This document shows, piece after piece, positions 1-6,459 of a stretch of 9,028 bases of DNA (its first letter is position 1; each line of letters opens with the position of its first letter). Source of the DNA: Pseudomonadota bacterium (GTDB taxonomy: Bacteria > Pseudomonadota > Gammaproteobacteria > Burkholderiales > Casimicrobiaceae); NCBI GenBank assembly GCA_029571495.1, contig JAKPSO010000621.1:1-9028 (forward strand), read 5' to 3'. Below the pieces are notes generated by a model, which was not told where the DNA came from, made no database searches, and saw only the letters and a list, made by a program, of their open reading frames with translations. A program made the position numbers and the translations under genes.

Positions 1-253
1 CGGCGCACGGAAGGTCCAATCCTCGCTCGGCAATAGCCGCTAATACGTCCAAACCGGTACCGTCTCCGAGTTGCATGTCCGTCAGGCACAGTGCGTAGTT
101 CCGCGCATCCAGCGCCTGCAACGCCGACTCACGACTGTCTGCCGTGACCACTTCCAGGCCCAACTTTGTGAGCGTGAGCTGCATCAAGATGAGCAGATCA
201 GGCTCATCGTCGACCACCAATACGCGCTGAGCAACGTCGAGTTTCTTAGCCAT
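1..253 (-). CDS. pilR: PilR-type response regulator, N-terminal receiver part (cut by window edge)
   Basis: Response regulator partner of the sensor kinase upstream. In the family, phosphorylated PilR is a sigma-54 activator of pilin (pilA) transcription. Only 84 residues are inside the window, all receiver domain. The acidic pair and following residues VVDDEPDLL lie at 11-21, and the probable phosphoacceptor is Asp59 in LTDMQLGDGTG, a PilR-like context. The AAA+ and DNA-binding domains expected of PilR are beyond the left edge and are not seen. The ATG shares one base with the TAA stop of the sensor gene (TAATG), so the two are very probably translationally coupled. The identification as PilR rather than another NtrC-family regulator rests on the PilS-like partner and on the receiver sequence. 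Confidence 0.85.
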   Translation of the reverse strand, partial: MAKKLDVAQRVLVVDDEPDLLILMQLTLTKLGLEVVTADSRESALQALDARNYALCLTDMQLGDGTGLDVLAAIAERGLDLPCA

Positions 254-1836
254 TACACATCCTGAGCGAGAGGTAATTCAAGCACGAAGCGAGCTCCAAC
301 GCGTGAGGCTCCGAGGCGCACGCTGCCGCCGTTGGCGAGCGCTAATTCGCGTACTAGATACAGGCCCAAACCTGTACTGCCGCTACCGCTGTAAAACGGC
401 TCAAAAATACGGTCAGAAATCTCCGTCGGAACACCCGGACCATCATCAATGACGCTGATGACGGCGCGTTGCTTTTCGGGATCGACGTTGGCCGTGATGG
501 AGACGCTCGAAGTCTTCTTCTGTGAGTGCCGCCACGCGTTAGATAGGAGATTGACCATCATCTCCTCAAAGTGACCACGATCAGAATACACGCGCGTTTG
601 CGCGGCGCAGGTAATTCGAAATGAAGACTTCGGGGCGGGCAGGGTGACGCTTAAGTCATCGACCCATTCCGCCAATGCCGACGCCAGATCGATTGCGCTG
701 GGTGCGCCCCGATCGCGCCGACCTAACAAGGAGACGTCGCGCACGATCCGATCGATTCGCGCGACGTTCTTGTCGATCATCGTCGTAAGTGCATGCGTTT
801 GCGGAAGCTCCGCCGTCTCCTCACCAATGAGTTGCGCAGCCTGCTTGATCGCCGACAGCGGGTTGCGGATTTCGTGGGCGATGCTGGCCGACAGCCGCCC
901 GAGCGCCGCGAGTTTTATTTGCTGCGCTTGCGCTTCAGTTTGCTCGACGTCCTCGAGGAAAATTAAGGTGCCCGCGCGTGCTTCGAGATCCACGGGCATC
1001 ATGCGTGGCGAGAGAAGTCGGCTGCCGCCGTCCGTGCGAATCGGTGACATGTCGACGGTATTTTGACCTGCGAAAAATGCTTGCCACCGTTTGTGCAGGT
1101 CGGTTGAAAGTTCACGTAGAGAAGTGTTAGGGCGCATCAGCGCCTCGTCACCGCCAAGCCAACGCGTCGCTTGTGGATTGGCCATAACGATTTGGCCGGT
1201 CGCGCCCACTACAAGTACGCCATCTTCGAGTTCGTTAATGACGACTTGATTGATGTGGGCCAAACGACGGACGTCGGCCGTACGTAGAACGACCTTTTGC
1301 TCGGTCTCTTCGGCACTGCGCCCCAGCAACATACCGATGGCTGCGAGCAAAAAGTAGCCGATGCCGACGAGCGCAGCCTGCGTAATTGCCTGAATGGTTC
1401 CGGAGCGCAAGAAAAGTTCCGTCAACAGCAGCGCGACCGTCGCGACCGCCGCGTGGCCGAATGCCAGTCGACTGCGCAAGAACCAGCCATGCGCCGCGAG
1501 AATCGGATAGAGGTAGGTCGCATAGGTGGTGATGGCGCTCTGCGAATCCACATAGATCACGATGATGAACACGAGATCGATGGCGAGTTGTGCCAACAAC
1601 AAACCTGAAATGCCGCCCTTGAATTGGCGAAGCGTCAATACGCTAAGGAGTGACCAGACGGCGTACGCAGCGGCAGCGGCGTAGGTGACCGATCCGTATT
1701 GCGTGCCCGCTGAGGCAATTGCCAGCGCGATCGCCGCGACACAACGATAGAGCGCTAACAGGCGAAGCAGCCGGAATGACGTCGCGCTTAGTGCGTCGCC
1801 AGTCTCGCGAAAAAAGCGTGCGATCCAGTCGACCAT
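253..1836 (-). CDS. pilS: Sensor histidine kinase PilS
   Basis: Inner-membrane histidine kinase of the PilS/PilR system that controls type IV pilin expression; 527 residues, close to the usual PilS length of about 530. The N-terminal 175 residues hold about six hydrophobic helices (roughly 23-41, 48-68, 76-95, 103-119, 123-143, 150-172). A PAS-like domain follows at about 192-300. The dimerisation/phosphoacceptor motif ASIAHEIRNPLSAIKQAAQL places the phospho-His at 321. The ATPase domain shows the N box (VNLLSNAWRHS, Asn429/Asn433), G1 (DDGPGVP, 464-470), F box (FEPF, 478-481) and G2 (STGLGLYL, about 487-494), so the kinase looks intact. The ATG lies 3 bp after the stop of the small upstream gene, and the stop overlaps the regulator start, giving a compact operon. 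In Pseudomonas PilS senses the pilin level in the membrane; that role here is inferred from homology. Confidence 0.92.
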   Translation of the reverse strand: MVDWIARFFRETGDALSATSFRLLRLLALYRCVAAIALAIASAGTQYGSVTYAAAAAYAVWSLLSVLTLRQFKGGISGLLLAQLAIDLVFIIVIYVDSQSAITTYATYLYPILAAHGWFLRSRLAFGHAAVATVALLLTELFLRSGTIQAITQAALVGIGYFLLAAIGMLLGRSAEETEQKVVLRTADVRRLAHINQVVINELEDGVLVVGATGQIVMANPQATRWLGGDEALMRPNTSLRELSTDLHKRWQAFFAGQNTVDMSPIRTDGGSRLLSPRMMPVDLEARAGTLIFLEDVEQTEAQAQQIKLAALGRLSASIAHEIRNPLSAIKQAAQLIGEETAELPQTHALTTMIDKNVARIDRIVRDVSLLGRRDRGAPSAIDLASALAEWVDDLSVTLPAPKSSFRITCAAQTRVYSDRGHFEEMMVNLLSNAWRHSQKKTSSVSITANVDPEKQRAVISVIDDGPGVPTEISDRIFEPFYSGSGSTGLGLYLVRELALANGGSVRLGASRVGARFVLELPLAQDV

Positions 1837-1839
1837 GCG

Positions 1840-2097
1840 CTACGGCTTTTTCCCGCAATCTTTATCGCCGCAGCGCGCGCCCGTTGGGCTCATCACTGCA
1901 GTGGATTTTGGGATAAACACGCCGCACTGGGCACAACGAACCATCGATTCGTTGGCGGGCGTGGTGTCACGCTTGTTTTTCTCCGCTTCGGCCTCGCGAC
2001 GTTCGCGTACGTCGCGCCGCGTCTGGTGCACGGATACCAGACGCAGACCCAGCAACACCAGGAAGAAAACTACAATCCAAAAAATTAACTTTCCCAC
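1840..2097 (-). CDS. PP0621-family small membrane protein with zinc-ribbon-like tail
   Basis: A protein of 85 residues with one membrane helix (about 3-20, GKLIFWIVVFFLVLLGL), a charged linker rich in Arg, Glu and Lys (27-46) and a C-terminal part with four cysteines: MVRCAQCG (Cys55, Cys58), Cys76 and Cys81. This CxxC plus second Cys pair suggests a small metal-binding knuckle facing the cytoplasm. Proteins of this shape (PP0621 family) commonly sit just before pilS; their function is unknown. I prefer the GTG at 2097 because family members usually begin with MGK-hydrophobic. An in-frame GTG at 2127 would add ten polar residues, but it lies inside an inverted repeat and downstream of a possible -10 box. 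Neither start has a good Shine-Dalgarno sequence. It is the first gene of the pilS-pilR unit. Confidence 0.72.
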   Translation of the reverse strand: MGKLIFWIVVFFLVLLGLRLVSVHQTRRDVRERREAEAEKNKRDTTPANESMVRCAQCGVFIPKSTAVMSPTGARCGDKDCGKKP

Positions 2098-2117
2098 GCG
2101 GTACCGATATTCACGAG

Positions 2118-2139
2118 TAGACTTCACTTGAGTCTAGCA
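2118..2139. promoter_or_regulatory. Inverted repeat with a possible extended -10 for the pilS unit
   Basis: A perfect 6-bp inverted repeat, TAGACT (2118-2123) and AGTCTA (2131-2136), has a 7-nt spacer. It lies in the short gap between the divergent pil and phaM units. Read on the minus strand, 2139-2131 gives TGC-TAGACT, which fits an extended -10 element; the matching -35 region is poor. Transcription would then begin near 2124, downstream of the GTG at 2127, which favours the GTG at 2097. It could be an operator or chance; no regulator can be named. Confidence 0.3.
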
Positions 2140-2170
2140 GCGAATCGAACGCACTTCACAGGAGCGACAC

Positions 2171-2575
2171 ATGTCAAAAGCAGCAGGTAACGAACCGTGG
2201 TCGGCTTGGGCTGAATCGATGCAAAAAATGATGAGCAGCCCAGCCGCGATGAATCCCTTTGCGGGGATGATGGGGATGCCTGGTATGCCCGGCGCCGGGA
2301 GCGCGAATGCCTTTGATCCGCAGCAGATGATGAAAGCGCTCGATCCGGTCGAAATTGACCGCCGCATTCAAGACTTGCGCGCCGTTGAATCGTGGATGAA
2401 GCTGTCGCTGTCGGGGCTCGAAATGTCGATTAAGACCATGGAAATGCAGCGCGACGCCTATGCGTCGTTCAACAAAATGAGCGAAAGTGCGAGCAAAACC
2501 ATGTCCGATACCGCCGAGGCAGCGGTCGCCGCGACCCGCGGTCGCACGATCAAGCGCGCCGCGCGCAAGCGTTGA
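2171..2575 (+). CDS. phaM: PhaM-like PHB granule/nucleoid-associated protein
   Basis: Small protein (134 residues) of the PhaM type. In Ralstonia eutropha PhaM activates PHA synthase PhaC1 and binds both the granule and DNA, helping granules segregate with the nucleoid. The recognisable core is an amphipathic helical stretch at 57-100 containing LDPVEIDRRIQDLRAVESWM and a following segment ending MEMQRDAYASF, the conserved PhaM/PhaE-like signature. The N-terminal part carries a Met/Pro/Gly-rich run (MMGMPGMPGAG, 33-43). The tail is strongly basic (RGRTIKRAARKR, 123-134), fitting DNA binding. There are 17 Met in 134 residues. It is shorter than R. eutropha PhaM, whose basic tail is much longer. 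AGGAG at 2160-2164 sits 6 nt before the ATG. The phaC-phaB operon 2 kb downstream supports the call. A generic phasin is the main alternative. Confidence 0.75.
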   Translation: MSKAAGNEPWSAWAESMQKMMSSPAAMNPFAGMMGMPGMPGAGSANAFDPQQMMKALDPVEIDRRIQDLRAVESWMKLSLSGLEMSIKTMEMQRDAYASFNKMSESASKTMSDTAEAAVAATRGRTIKRAARKR

Positions 2576-2591
2576 GAAGAGGGTAACAACG

Positions 2592-3362
2592 ATGAATTAC
2601 CCGAGACAGGCAGCGGCGTTCATTTCGGCGGTGGTCGGTTTCGCGCTTTGTGCCGCTGTCGCACAGGCAGCAGAAATCAAAATTTTGACGGCTGGCGCCT
2701 TCAAGCCCGTGGTGTTGGCCGTGGTGCCTGACTTCGAAAAGCGCACCGGACACAAAGTCAGCATCGAGAACGACACCGCAGGCGGCTTGGCCAAGCGCAT
2801 CGCGGGTGGCGAGGCGTTTGACGTGGCTGTCCTCTCACCCGCGGCTTTGGCGCCGCTGGTGAAGAGCGGCAAGTTCGTCGAAAACAGCGTCCAGAATTTG
2901 GCGAAGGTCGGCGTCGGCATTGCAGTGAAGCGCGGTGCGCCGCTTCCGGACATCAGCACCGTGGCCGCATTTCGCGACGCGTTGCTCAATGCACGGGCCG
3001 TCGCGTACATCGACCCTGCGGCGGGCGGTTCGAGCGGGATCTATTTCTCGCAGCTGCTTGACCGCTTAGGCATCGCCGACAAAGTCAAACCCAAGGCAGT
3101 GCTGGTGCCCGGTGGCTTGGTCGCCGAGAAATTGGTCACCGGCGAGGCTGACTTGGCGGTGCATCAAGTCAGCGAAATTCTCGCTGTGTCGGGTGCAACG
3201 CTCGTCGGGCAAATCCCGGCGGAAGTCCAAAACTACACCGTGTATGCGGGTGGTGTGGGAACGAACGCGCGCGACGCCGCTGCCGCCAAAGCGTTGTTGG
3301 CTGCGTTTCAGACCCCAGAGGCGCTGGCGCTGATGAAGCAAAAAGGGATGGATGCACCTTAG
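2592..3362 (+). CDS. ModA-like periplasmic substrate-binding protein (orphan)
   Basis: Secreted binding protein of the molybdate-type COG0725 family, 256 residues. A signal peptide covers 1-26 or 27 (hydrophobic core AAAFISAVVGFALCAAVA, cleavage after AQA). The mature protein starts with the beta-strand EIKILTAGAFKPVV and continues with FEKRTGHKV (48-56), FDVAVLSPAAL (76-86) and AVAYIDPAAGGSSGIYFSQL (136-155), the usual order in this family. The first ligand loop reads TAGAF rather than the Ser-containing loop of true ModA, so molybdate is not assured. No permease or ATPase gene is adjacent, so transport cannot be assumed; many such solitary members have unknown ligands. GAAGAGGG at 2576-2583 is the ribosome site, and the 16-bp gap after phaM suggests co-transcription. 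An upstream in-frame start at 2487 would overlap phaM and displace the signal peptide, so I reject it. Confidence 0.82.
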   Translation: MNYPRQAAAFISAVVGFALCAAVAQAAEIKILTAGAFKPVVLAVVPDFEKRTGHKVSIENDTAGGLAKRIAGGEAFDVAVLSPAALAPLVKSGKFVENSVQNLAKVGVGIAVKRGAPLPDISTVAAFRDALLNARAVAYIDPAAGGSSGIYFSQLLDRLGIADKVKPKAVLVPGGLVAEKLVTGEADLAVHQVSEILAVSGATLVGQIPAEVQNYTVYAGGVGTNARDAAAAKALLAAFQTPEALALMKQKGMDAP

Positions 3363-3389
3363 CGGTGTCTGCAATACATTGCGGAAGGG

Positions 3390-3432
3390 TAAAATGCAAT
3401 CGAGTTGCGAAAAGCGGTGCGCCTGCTTTCGC
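3390..3432 (+). promoter_or_regulatory. Possible -10 box and leader hairpin before the ZIP gene
   Basis: In the 112-bp gap after the binding-protein gene, TAAAAT (3390-3395) resembles a -10 box, but no good -35 is placed 17 nt upstream. Downstream, GCGAAAAGC (3407-3415) can pair with GCTTTCGC (3425-3432) with one bulged A, forming a leader hairpin. No T-run follows, so it is not an intrinsic terminator. Its role is unknown; it could be a weak barrier between units or a leader structure affecting translation of the TTG-started gene. Confidence 0.3.
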
Positions 3433-3474
3433 GGCTGTGTGATTTGATCGAACCCTCCGTGTGAACGCCACCGC

Positions 3475-4290
3475 TTGACCCTCTTAGCCATCATCGTTGC
3501 CGCCGTCATCGGCGGTCTCGCCTCTGCGGCAGTCGCCGCCATCGCGCTCTATTTCAAGCTCGCTTCCATCGAGCGCTGGGTCGCGTTCGCTGTGGGTGCG
3601 ATGCTGGGCGTGGTGTTTCTGGACATCTTGCCGCATGCGCTCGCCGAGGGCGTTGCACCCGCTTCGCTCATGGGGTGGGTGTTGGCGGGCGTACTGTTCT
3701 TTTTCTTTCTCGAAAAGCTCGTCATCTGGCGGCACTCGCATGGCGATCTGACACCACGCGCCGAGGGCGGGGACAGTCACGCACATCACGGTCATCACGG
3801 ACACCATCATGGTCACGGCCATGCGCACGACGGTGGACGTTCGGGTTTGATGGTGTTGATCGGCGATTCTTTGCACAACGCTACCGACGGCGTAGTCATC
3901 GCCGCGGCCTTTTTGGCGGATTTCAATTTGGGCGTTGTCACATCACTCGCGATCATCGCGCATGAAGTTCCGCAAGAGGTCAGCGACTTTTTTGTACTGC
4001 TGCACTCGGGCTATTCACGTCGAAAAGCCTTTCTTTACAACTTCATCTCCAGCCTCTCGATGGTCGTCGGCGGTGTGATTGCGTTCTTCGCGCTGGCGCA
4101 TGCGGAGGCATACGTCACTCCCGTGCTCGCGTTCGCGGCGGCGTCGATGCTCTATGTCGCGGTGGCCGACTTGATCCCGTCGTTGCATCGCCAGTTTTCG
4201 CTGCGCGACACACTGCAACAGATGCTCATGATTGGGCTTGGCGTGGCTTCAGTCAGCGCGACGCACTTGCTGCTGCACGGCGGTCATTAG
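3475..4290 (+). CDS. ZIP family divalent metal transporter
   Basis: Inner-membrane ZIP permease (COG0428-like), 271 residues, probably for Zn2+ or related divalent metal uptake. Hydrophobic helices lie at about 4-26, 34-54, 65-84, 123-147, 151-175, 186-209, 213-233 and 248-266. The long loop after helix 3 (87-118) has 13 His, including HAHHGHHGHHHGHGHAH, a typical cytoplasmic metal-binding loop. Helix 4 carries HNATDG (His134, Asn135, Asp138) and helix 5 carries HEVPQE (His163, Glu164, Gln167, Glu168), the metal-site motifs. Gln replaces the second His of the LIV-1-type HEXPHE motif, as I recall in many bacterial members. The start is TTG at 3475, because a stop lies ten codons upstream in frame and no ATG or GTG precedes the first helix. 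No clear ribosome site is seen, so translation may be weak or the start atypical. Metal specificity cannot be read from sequence. Confidence 0.87.
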   Translation: MTLLAIIVAAVIGGLASAAVAAIALYFKLASIERWVAFAVGAMLGVVFLDILPHALAEGVAPASLMGWVLAGVLFFFFLEKLVIWRHSHGDLTPRAEGGDSHAHHGHHGHHHGHGHAHDGGRSGLMVLIGDSLHNATDGVVIAAAFLADFNLGVVTSLAIIAHEVPQEVSDFFVLLHSGYSRRKAFLYNFISSLSMVVGGVIAFFALAHAEAYVTPVLAFAAASMLYVAVADLIPSLHRQFSLRDTLQQMLMIGLGVASVSATHLLLHGGH

Positions 4291-4502
4291 CCGTTGTTGT
4301 CGGGGTGCGAAGCGTCTTCACTCGATGCGGCTTGCGCCTCGTTCGCTAATCGACGGCGGCGTTTCTTCACGCTCAACCAGATGAGTAGTGAGATGGGAAT
4401 TACACCCAAAAACACGAGGCGGACGATCCCTTTCAGCCAAGAGTCAGAAACCACGGCAATCATTACGACCAAGTAAACCCAAGCAATGGCAACGATGTAC
4501 AT
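4287..4502 (-). CDS. Small conserved two-helix membrane protein
   Basis: A 71-residue protein with two hydrophobic helices (about 2-18, YIVAIAWVYLVVMIAVV, and 26-45), then a KKRRRR stop-transfer patch (47-51) and an acidic, Ser/Ala-rich tail. By the positive-inside rule the C-terminus should be cytoplasmic. It resembles short betaproteobacterial proteins starting MYxVAIAWxYV that are annotated only as hypothetical; I know no function. I chose ATG at 4502, which opens directly on the first helix; a TTG at 4526 would add eight residues. Its stop overlaps the ZIP stop by 4 bp in convergent orientation, so the two transcripts run into each other. It lies divergently to phaC and shares the gap 4503-4645 with it. 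Confidence 0.65.
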   Translation of the reverse strand: MYIVAIAWVYLVVMIAVVSDSWLKGIVRLVFLGVIPISLLIWLSVKKRRRRLANEAQAASSEDASHPDNNG

Positions 4503-4599
4503 GCGAACGGTGACTCTTGAGGCCAAATTTAGCGGCGGTGCAGCATGTTACTTCCGCGCCCTTGGCTCACAGATTCATCGGATTTCGCGTGCCAACTGA

Positions 4600-4628
4600 T
4601 TGCAAGTGCCTTGCGCGTTGGCTACATT
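4600..4628 (+). promoter_or_regulatory. Candidate sigma-70 promoter for phaC-phaB
   Basis: TTGCAA (4600-4605) and TACATT (4623-4628) have an exact 17-bp spacer. The -35 matches consensus at 4 of 6 and the -10 at 4 of 6. The transcript would begin near 4635, right at the Shine-Dalgarno sequence, giving an unusually short leader, which lowers confidence. The rest of the gap 4503-4645 shows no other clear element. Confidence 0.35.
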
Positions 4629-4634
4629 GATCTC

Positions 4635-4641
4635 AAGGAGG
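4635..4641 (+). promoter_or_regulatory. Strong ribosome binding site of phaC
   Basis: AAGGAGG is a near-perfect anti-16S match, 4 nt before the phaC ATG at 4646. It fixes the start codon and suggests high translation of the synthase. Confidence 0.75.
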
Positions 4642-4645
4642 CGTT

Positions 4646-6430
4646 ATGAGTAACAAGAAGTCCGGCGGCACCGCGTCGAACCCATTCACCGAGGGTTTTG
4701 ATGCGCTGCAGACGATGATGCGCGGTGGCATGAATCAGCCGCCTTTCGCGATGCCGGAGATGCCCACGATGCCCGGAATGCCTAACGTAGGCGCGATGCC
4801 CGGCATGTTGGGGATGCCGTCGATGCCGCAGTTGTCGCCTGCCGGCGCGATGCCGACGCCGGAACCGGGTTGGTGGTGGTTACCCGCCGTGAAGCCCGAA
4901 GCGTGGCAAGCGGCGCTGACTAAATGGTTTTCGCCAGACACTGACGTGTCGGCGCTCGCCGCCGCAGACCGTCGTTTCCGCTCGCCCTCGTGGACTTCGC
5001 AGCCGTTTTTCCAGGCCACACGCGACCAGTACCTGCGCACGGCCGCCTTTTGGCGTGACCTCGTCGCCAACACCGATCTTGATGAGCGCGAGCGTCACCG
5101 CGCGAAGTTTTTCCTCGAACAAATGCTCGACGCGGTTGCGCCCAGCAATTTTTTCTTGACCAATCCAGAGGCCATCGAGCGCGCCGTTGAAACGCACGGT
5201 GAGAGCCTTAAGCACGGCCTCGAAAACCTCAAGCACGACCTCGAGGTTGGCCACATTGCGATGACCGACGAGAGCGCGTTTGCAGTCGGCAAGAACCTCG
5301 CGATGACGCCCGGTCAAGTCGTGTTCCGCAACGAACTCATCGAACTCATTCGCTACACACCGACCGAAAAGCTTGTGCATCAGCGCCCGCTGCTGATCGT
5401 TCCGCCGTGCATCAATAAGTACTACATCCTCGACCTCAAGCCTGAAAACTCTTTCGTTGCGCACGCCGTCGCGCAGGGCTTTGACGTGTATTTGGTGTCG
5501 TGGCGCAACGTCTCAGAAGAGCTGAAAACGCTCACCTGGGAAGACTATTTGGAAGAAGGCGTGCTCACTGCGATTGATGAAGTGCGTGCCCATGCCAATG
5601 TCGAGACGATCAACACGCTCGGCTTCTGCGTCGGCGGCACCATCCTCGCCTGTGCGCTGGCAGTGCTCGCCGCACGCGGTGAACTCGAAGATTTTGTTGA
5701 AAGCGCAACGTACCTGACGACGCTTCTCGACTTTAGCGAACCGGGCGACATCAAGGCGTACTTGGGCGAGAGCACGTATCAACTGCGCGCGCAGCAATTC
5801 GGCGCGGATGGCAAAGGCGGTTTGATGAAAGGCTCGGAACTCGCGCAGTCGTTCGCGAGTCTGCGCGCCAACGATTTGATCTGGAACTACGTCGTCAACA
5901 ACTACCTCAAGGGCCAAGATCCACCAGCGTTTGATCTGCTCTACTGGAACGGCGATTCCACCAATCTGCCGGGTCCGATGTATCTGTATTACCTGCGCAA
6001 TTTCTACCTCGACAACAAACTCACTGAGCATGGCACGATCGAAATGATCGACGAGCCGATTGACCTAGCGCTTGTTGACGTTCCGACTTACGTTTACTGC
6101 TCGCGCGAAGATCACATCGTGCCGTGGAAGAGCGCGTACGCCTCTGCGGAGTTGTGGGGTGGAGACGTTGAGTTCGTCGTTGGCGCGTCGGGCCACATCG
6201 CTGGTGTGATCAACCCGCCGGGCCCCAAGAAGCGTAGCTACTGGACGGGCACGTGGCCCGCACCGGACGCTGATGCGTGGGACGCCAAGTCAAAGGAAAT
6301 TGCAGGCAGCTGGTGGCCGCATTGGTACAACTGGCTCGCGCAACATTCGGGCAAGCGCGTCGCCGCCCGGAAGCTTGAAAAATCCACGCTTGGCGCAGCG
6401 CCGGGCACTTACGTTCTAGAAAAAGCTTAG
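4646..6430 (+). CDS. phaC: Class I poly(3-hydroxyalkanoate) synthase
   Basis: Polymerises (R)-3-hydroxyacyl-CoA, mainly 3-hydroxybutyryl-CoA, to PHA at the surface of cytoplasmic granules. 594 residues, close to R. eutropha PhaC1 (589). The alpha/beta-hydrolase core is complete. The lipase-like box GFCVGGT has nucleophile Cys328. The general base is Asp489 in CSREDHIVPW, and His517 is in GASGHIAGVINPP. Other conserved blocks are IVPPCINKYYILDL (251-264), FDVYLVSWRN (279-288) and PMYLYYLRNFYLDNKL (444-459). The odd part is the N-terminus: residues 36-70 are a Met-Pro repeat (about MPx every three residues, eight MP dipeptides) not seen in the R. eutropha enzyme as I remember it. It resembles the MPGMPG run of the PhaM-like protein upstream. 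phaB follows after 29 bp, with no phaA between. Confidence 0.96.
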   Translation: MSNKKSGGTASNPFTEGFDALQTMMRGGMNQPPFAMPEMPTMPGMPNVGAMPGMLGMPSMPQLSPAGAMPTPEPGWWWLPAVKPEAWQAALTKWFSPDTDVSALAAADRRFRSPSWTSQPFFQATRDQYLRTAAFWRDLVANTDLDERERHRAKFFLEQMLDAVAPSNFFLTNPEAIERAVETHGESLKHGLENLKHDLEVGHIAMTDESAFAVGKNLAMTPGQVVFRNELIELIRYTPTEKLVHQRPLLIVPPCINKYYILDLKPENSFVAHAVAQGFDVYLVSWRNVSEELKTLTWEDYLEEGVLTAIDEVRAHANVETINTLGFCVGGTILACALAVLAARGELEDFVESATYLTTLLDFSEPGDIKAYLGESTYQLRAQQFGADGKGGLMKGSELAQSFASLRANDLIWNYVVNNYLKGQDPPAFDLLYWNGDSTNLPGPMYLYYLRNFYLDNKLTEHGTIEMIDEPIDLALVDVPTYVYCSREDHIVPWKSAYASAELWGGDVEFVVGASGHIAGVINPPGPKKRSYWTGTWPAPDADAWDAKSKEIAGSWWPHWYNWLAQHSGKRVAARKLEKSTLGAAPGTYVLEKA

Positions 6431-6459
6431 TTTTTACGTTCACATAAGGAGAGAGAAAC

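Noticed and set aside
2487..2591. Upstream start of the binding protein inside phaM
   Set aside because: It would place about 35 basic residues before a normal signal peptide and overlap phaM; ATG 2592 has its own ribosome site.
4735..4860. The Met/Pro part of PhaC as a sequencing error or wrong start
   Set aside because: The frame is continuous, the AAGGAGG site fits ATG 4646, and a similar run occurs independently in the PhaM-like protein.
4880..6031. Long minus-strand open frames inside phaC
   Set aside because: phaC is unmistakable on the plus strand with all catalytic residues; the opposite frames are products of GC-rich codon bias.
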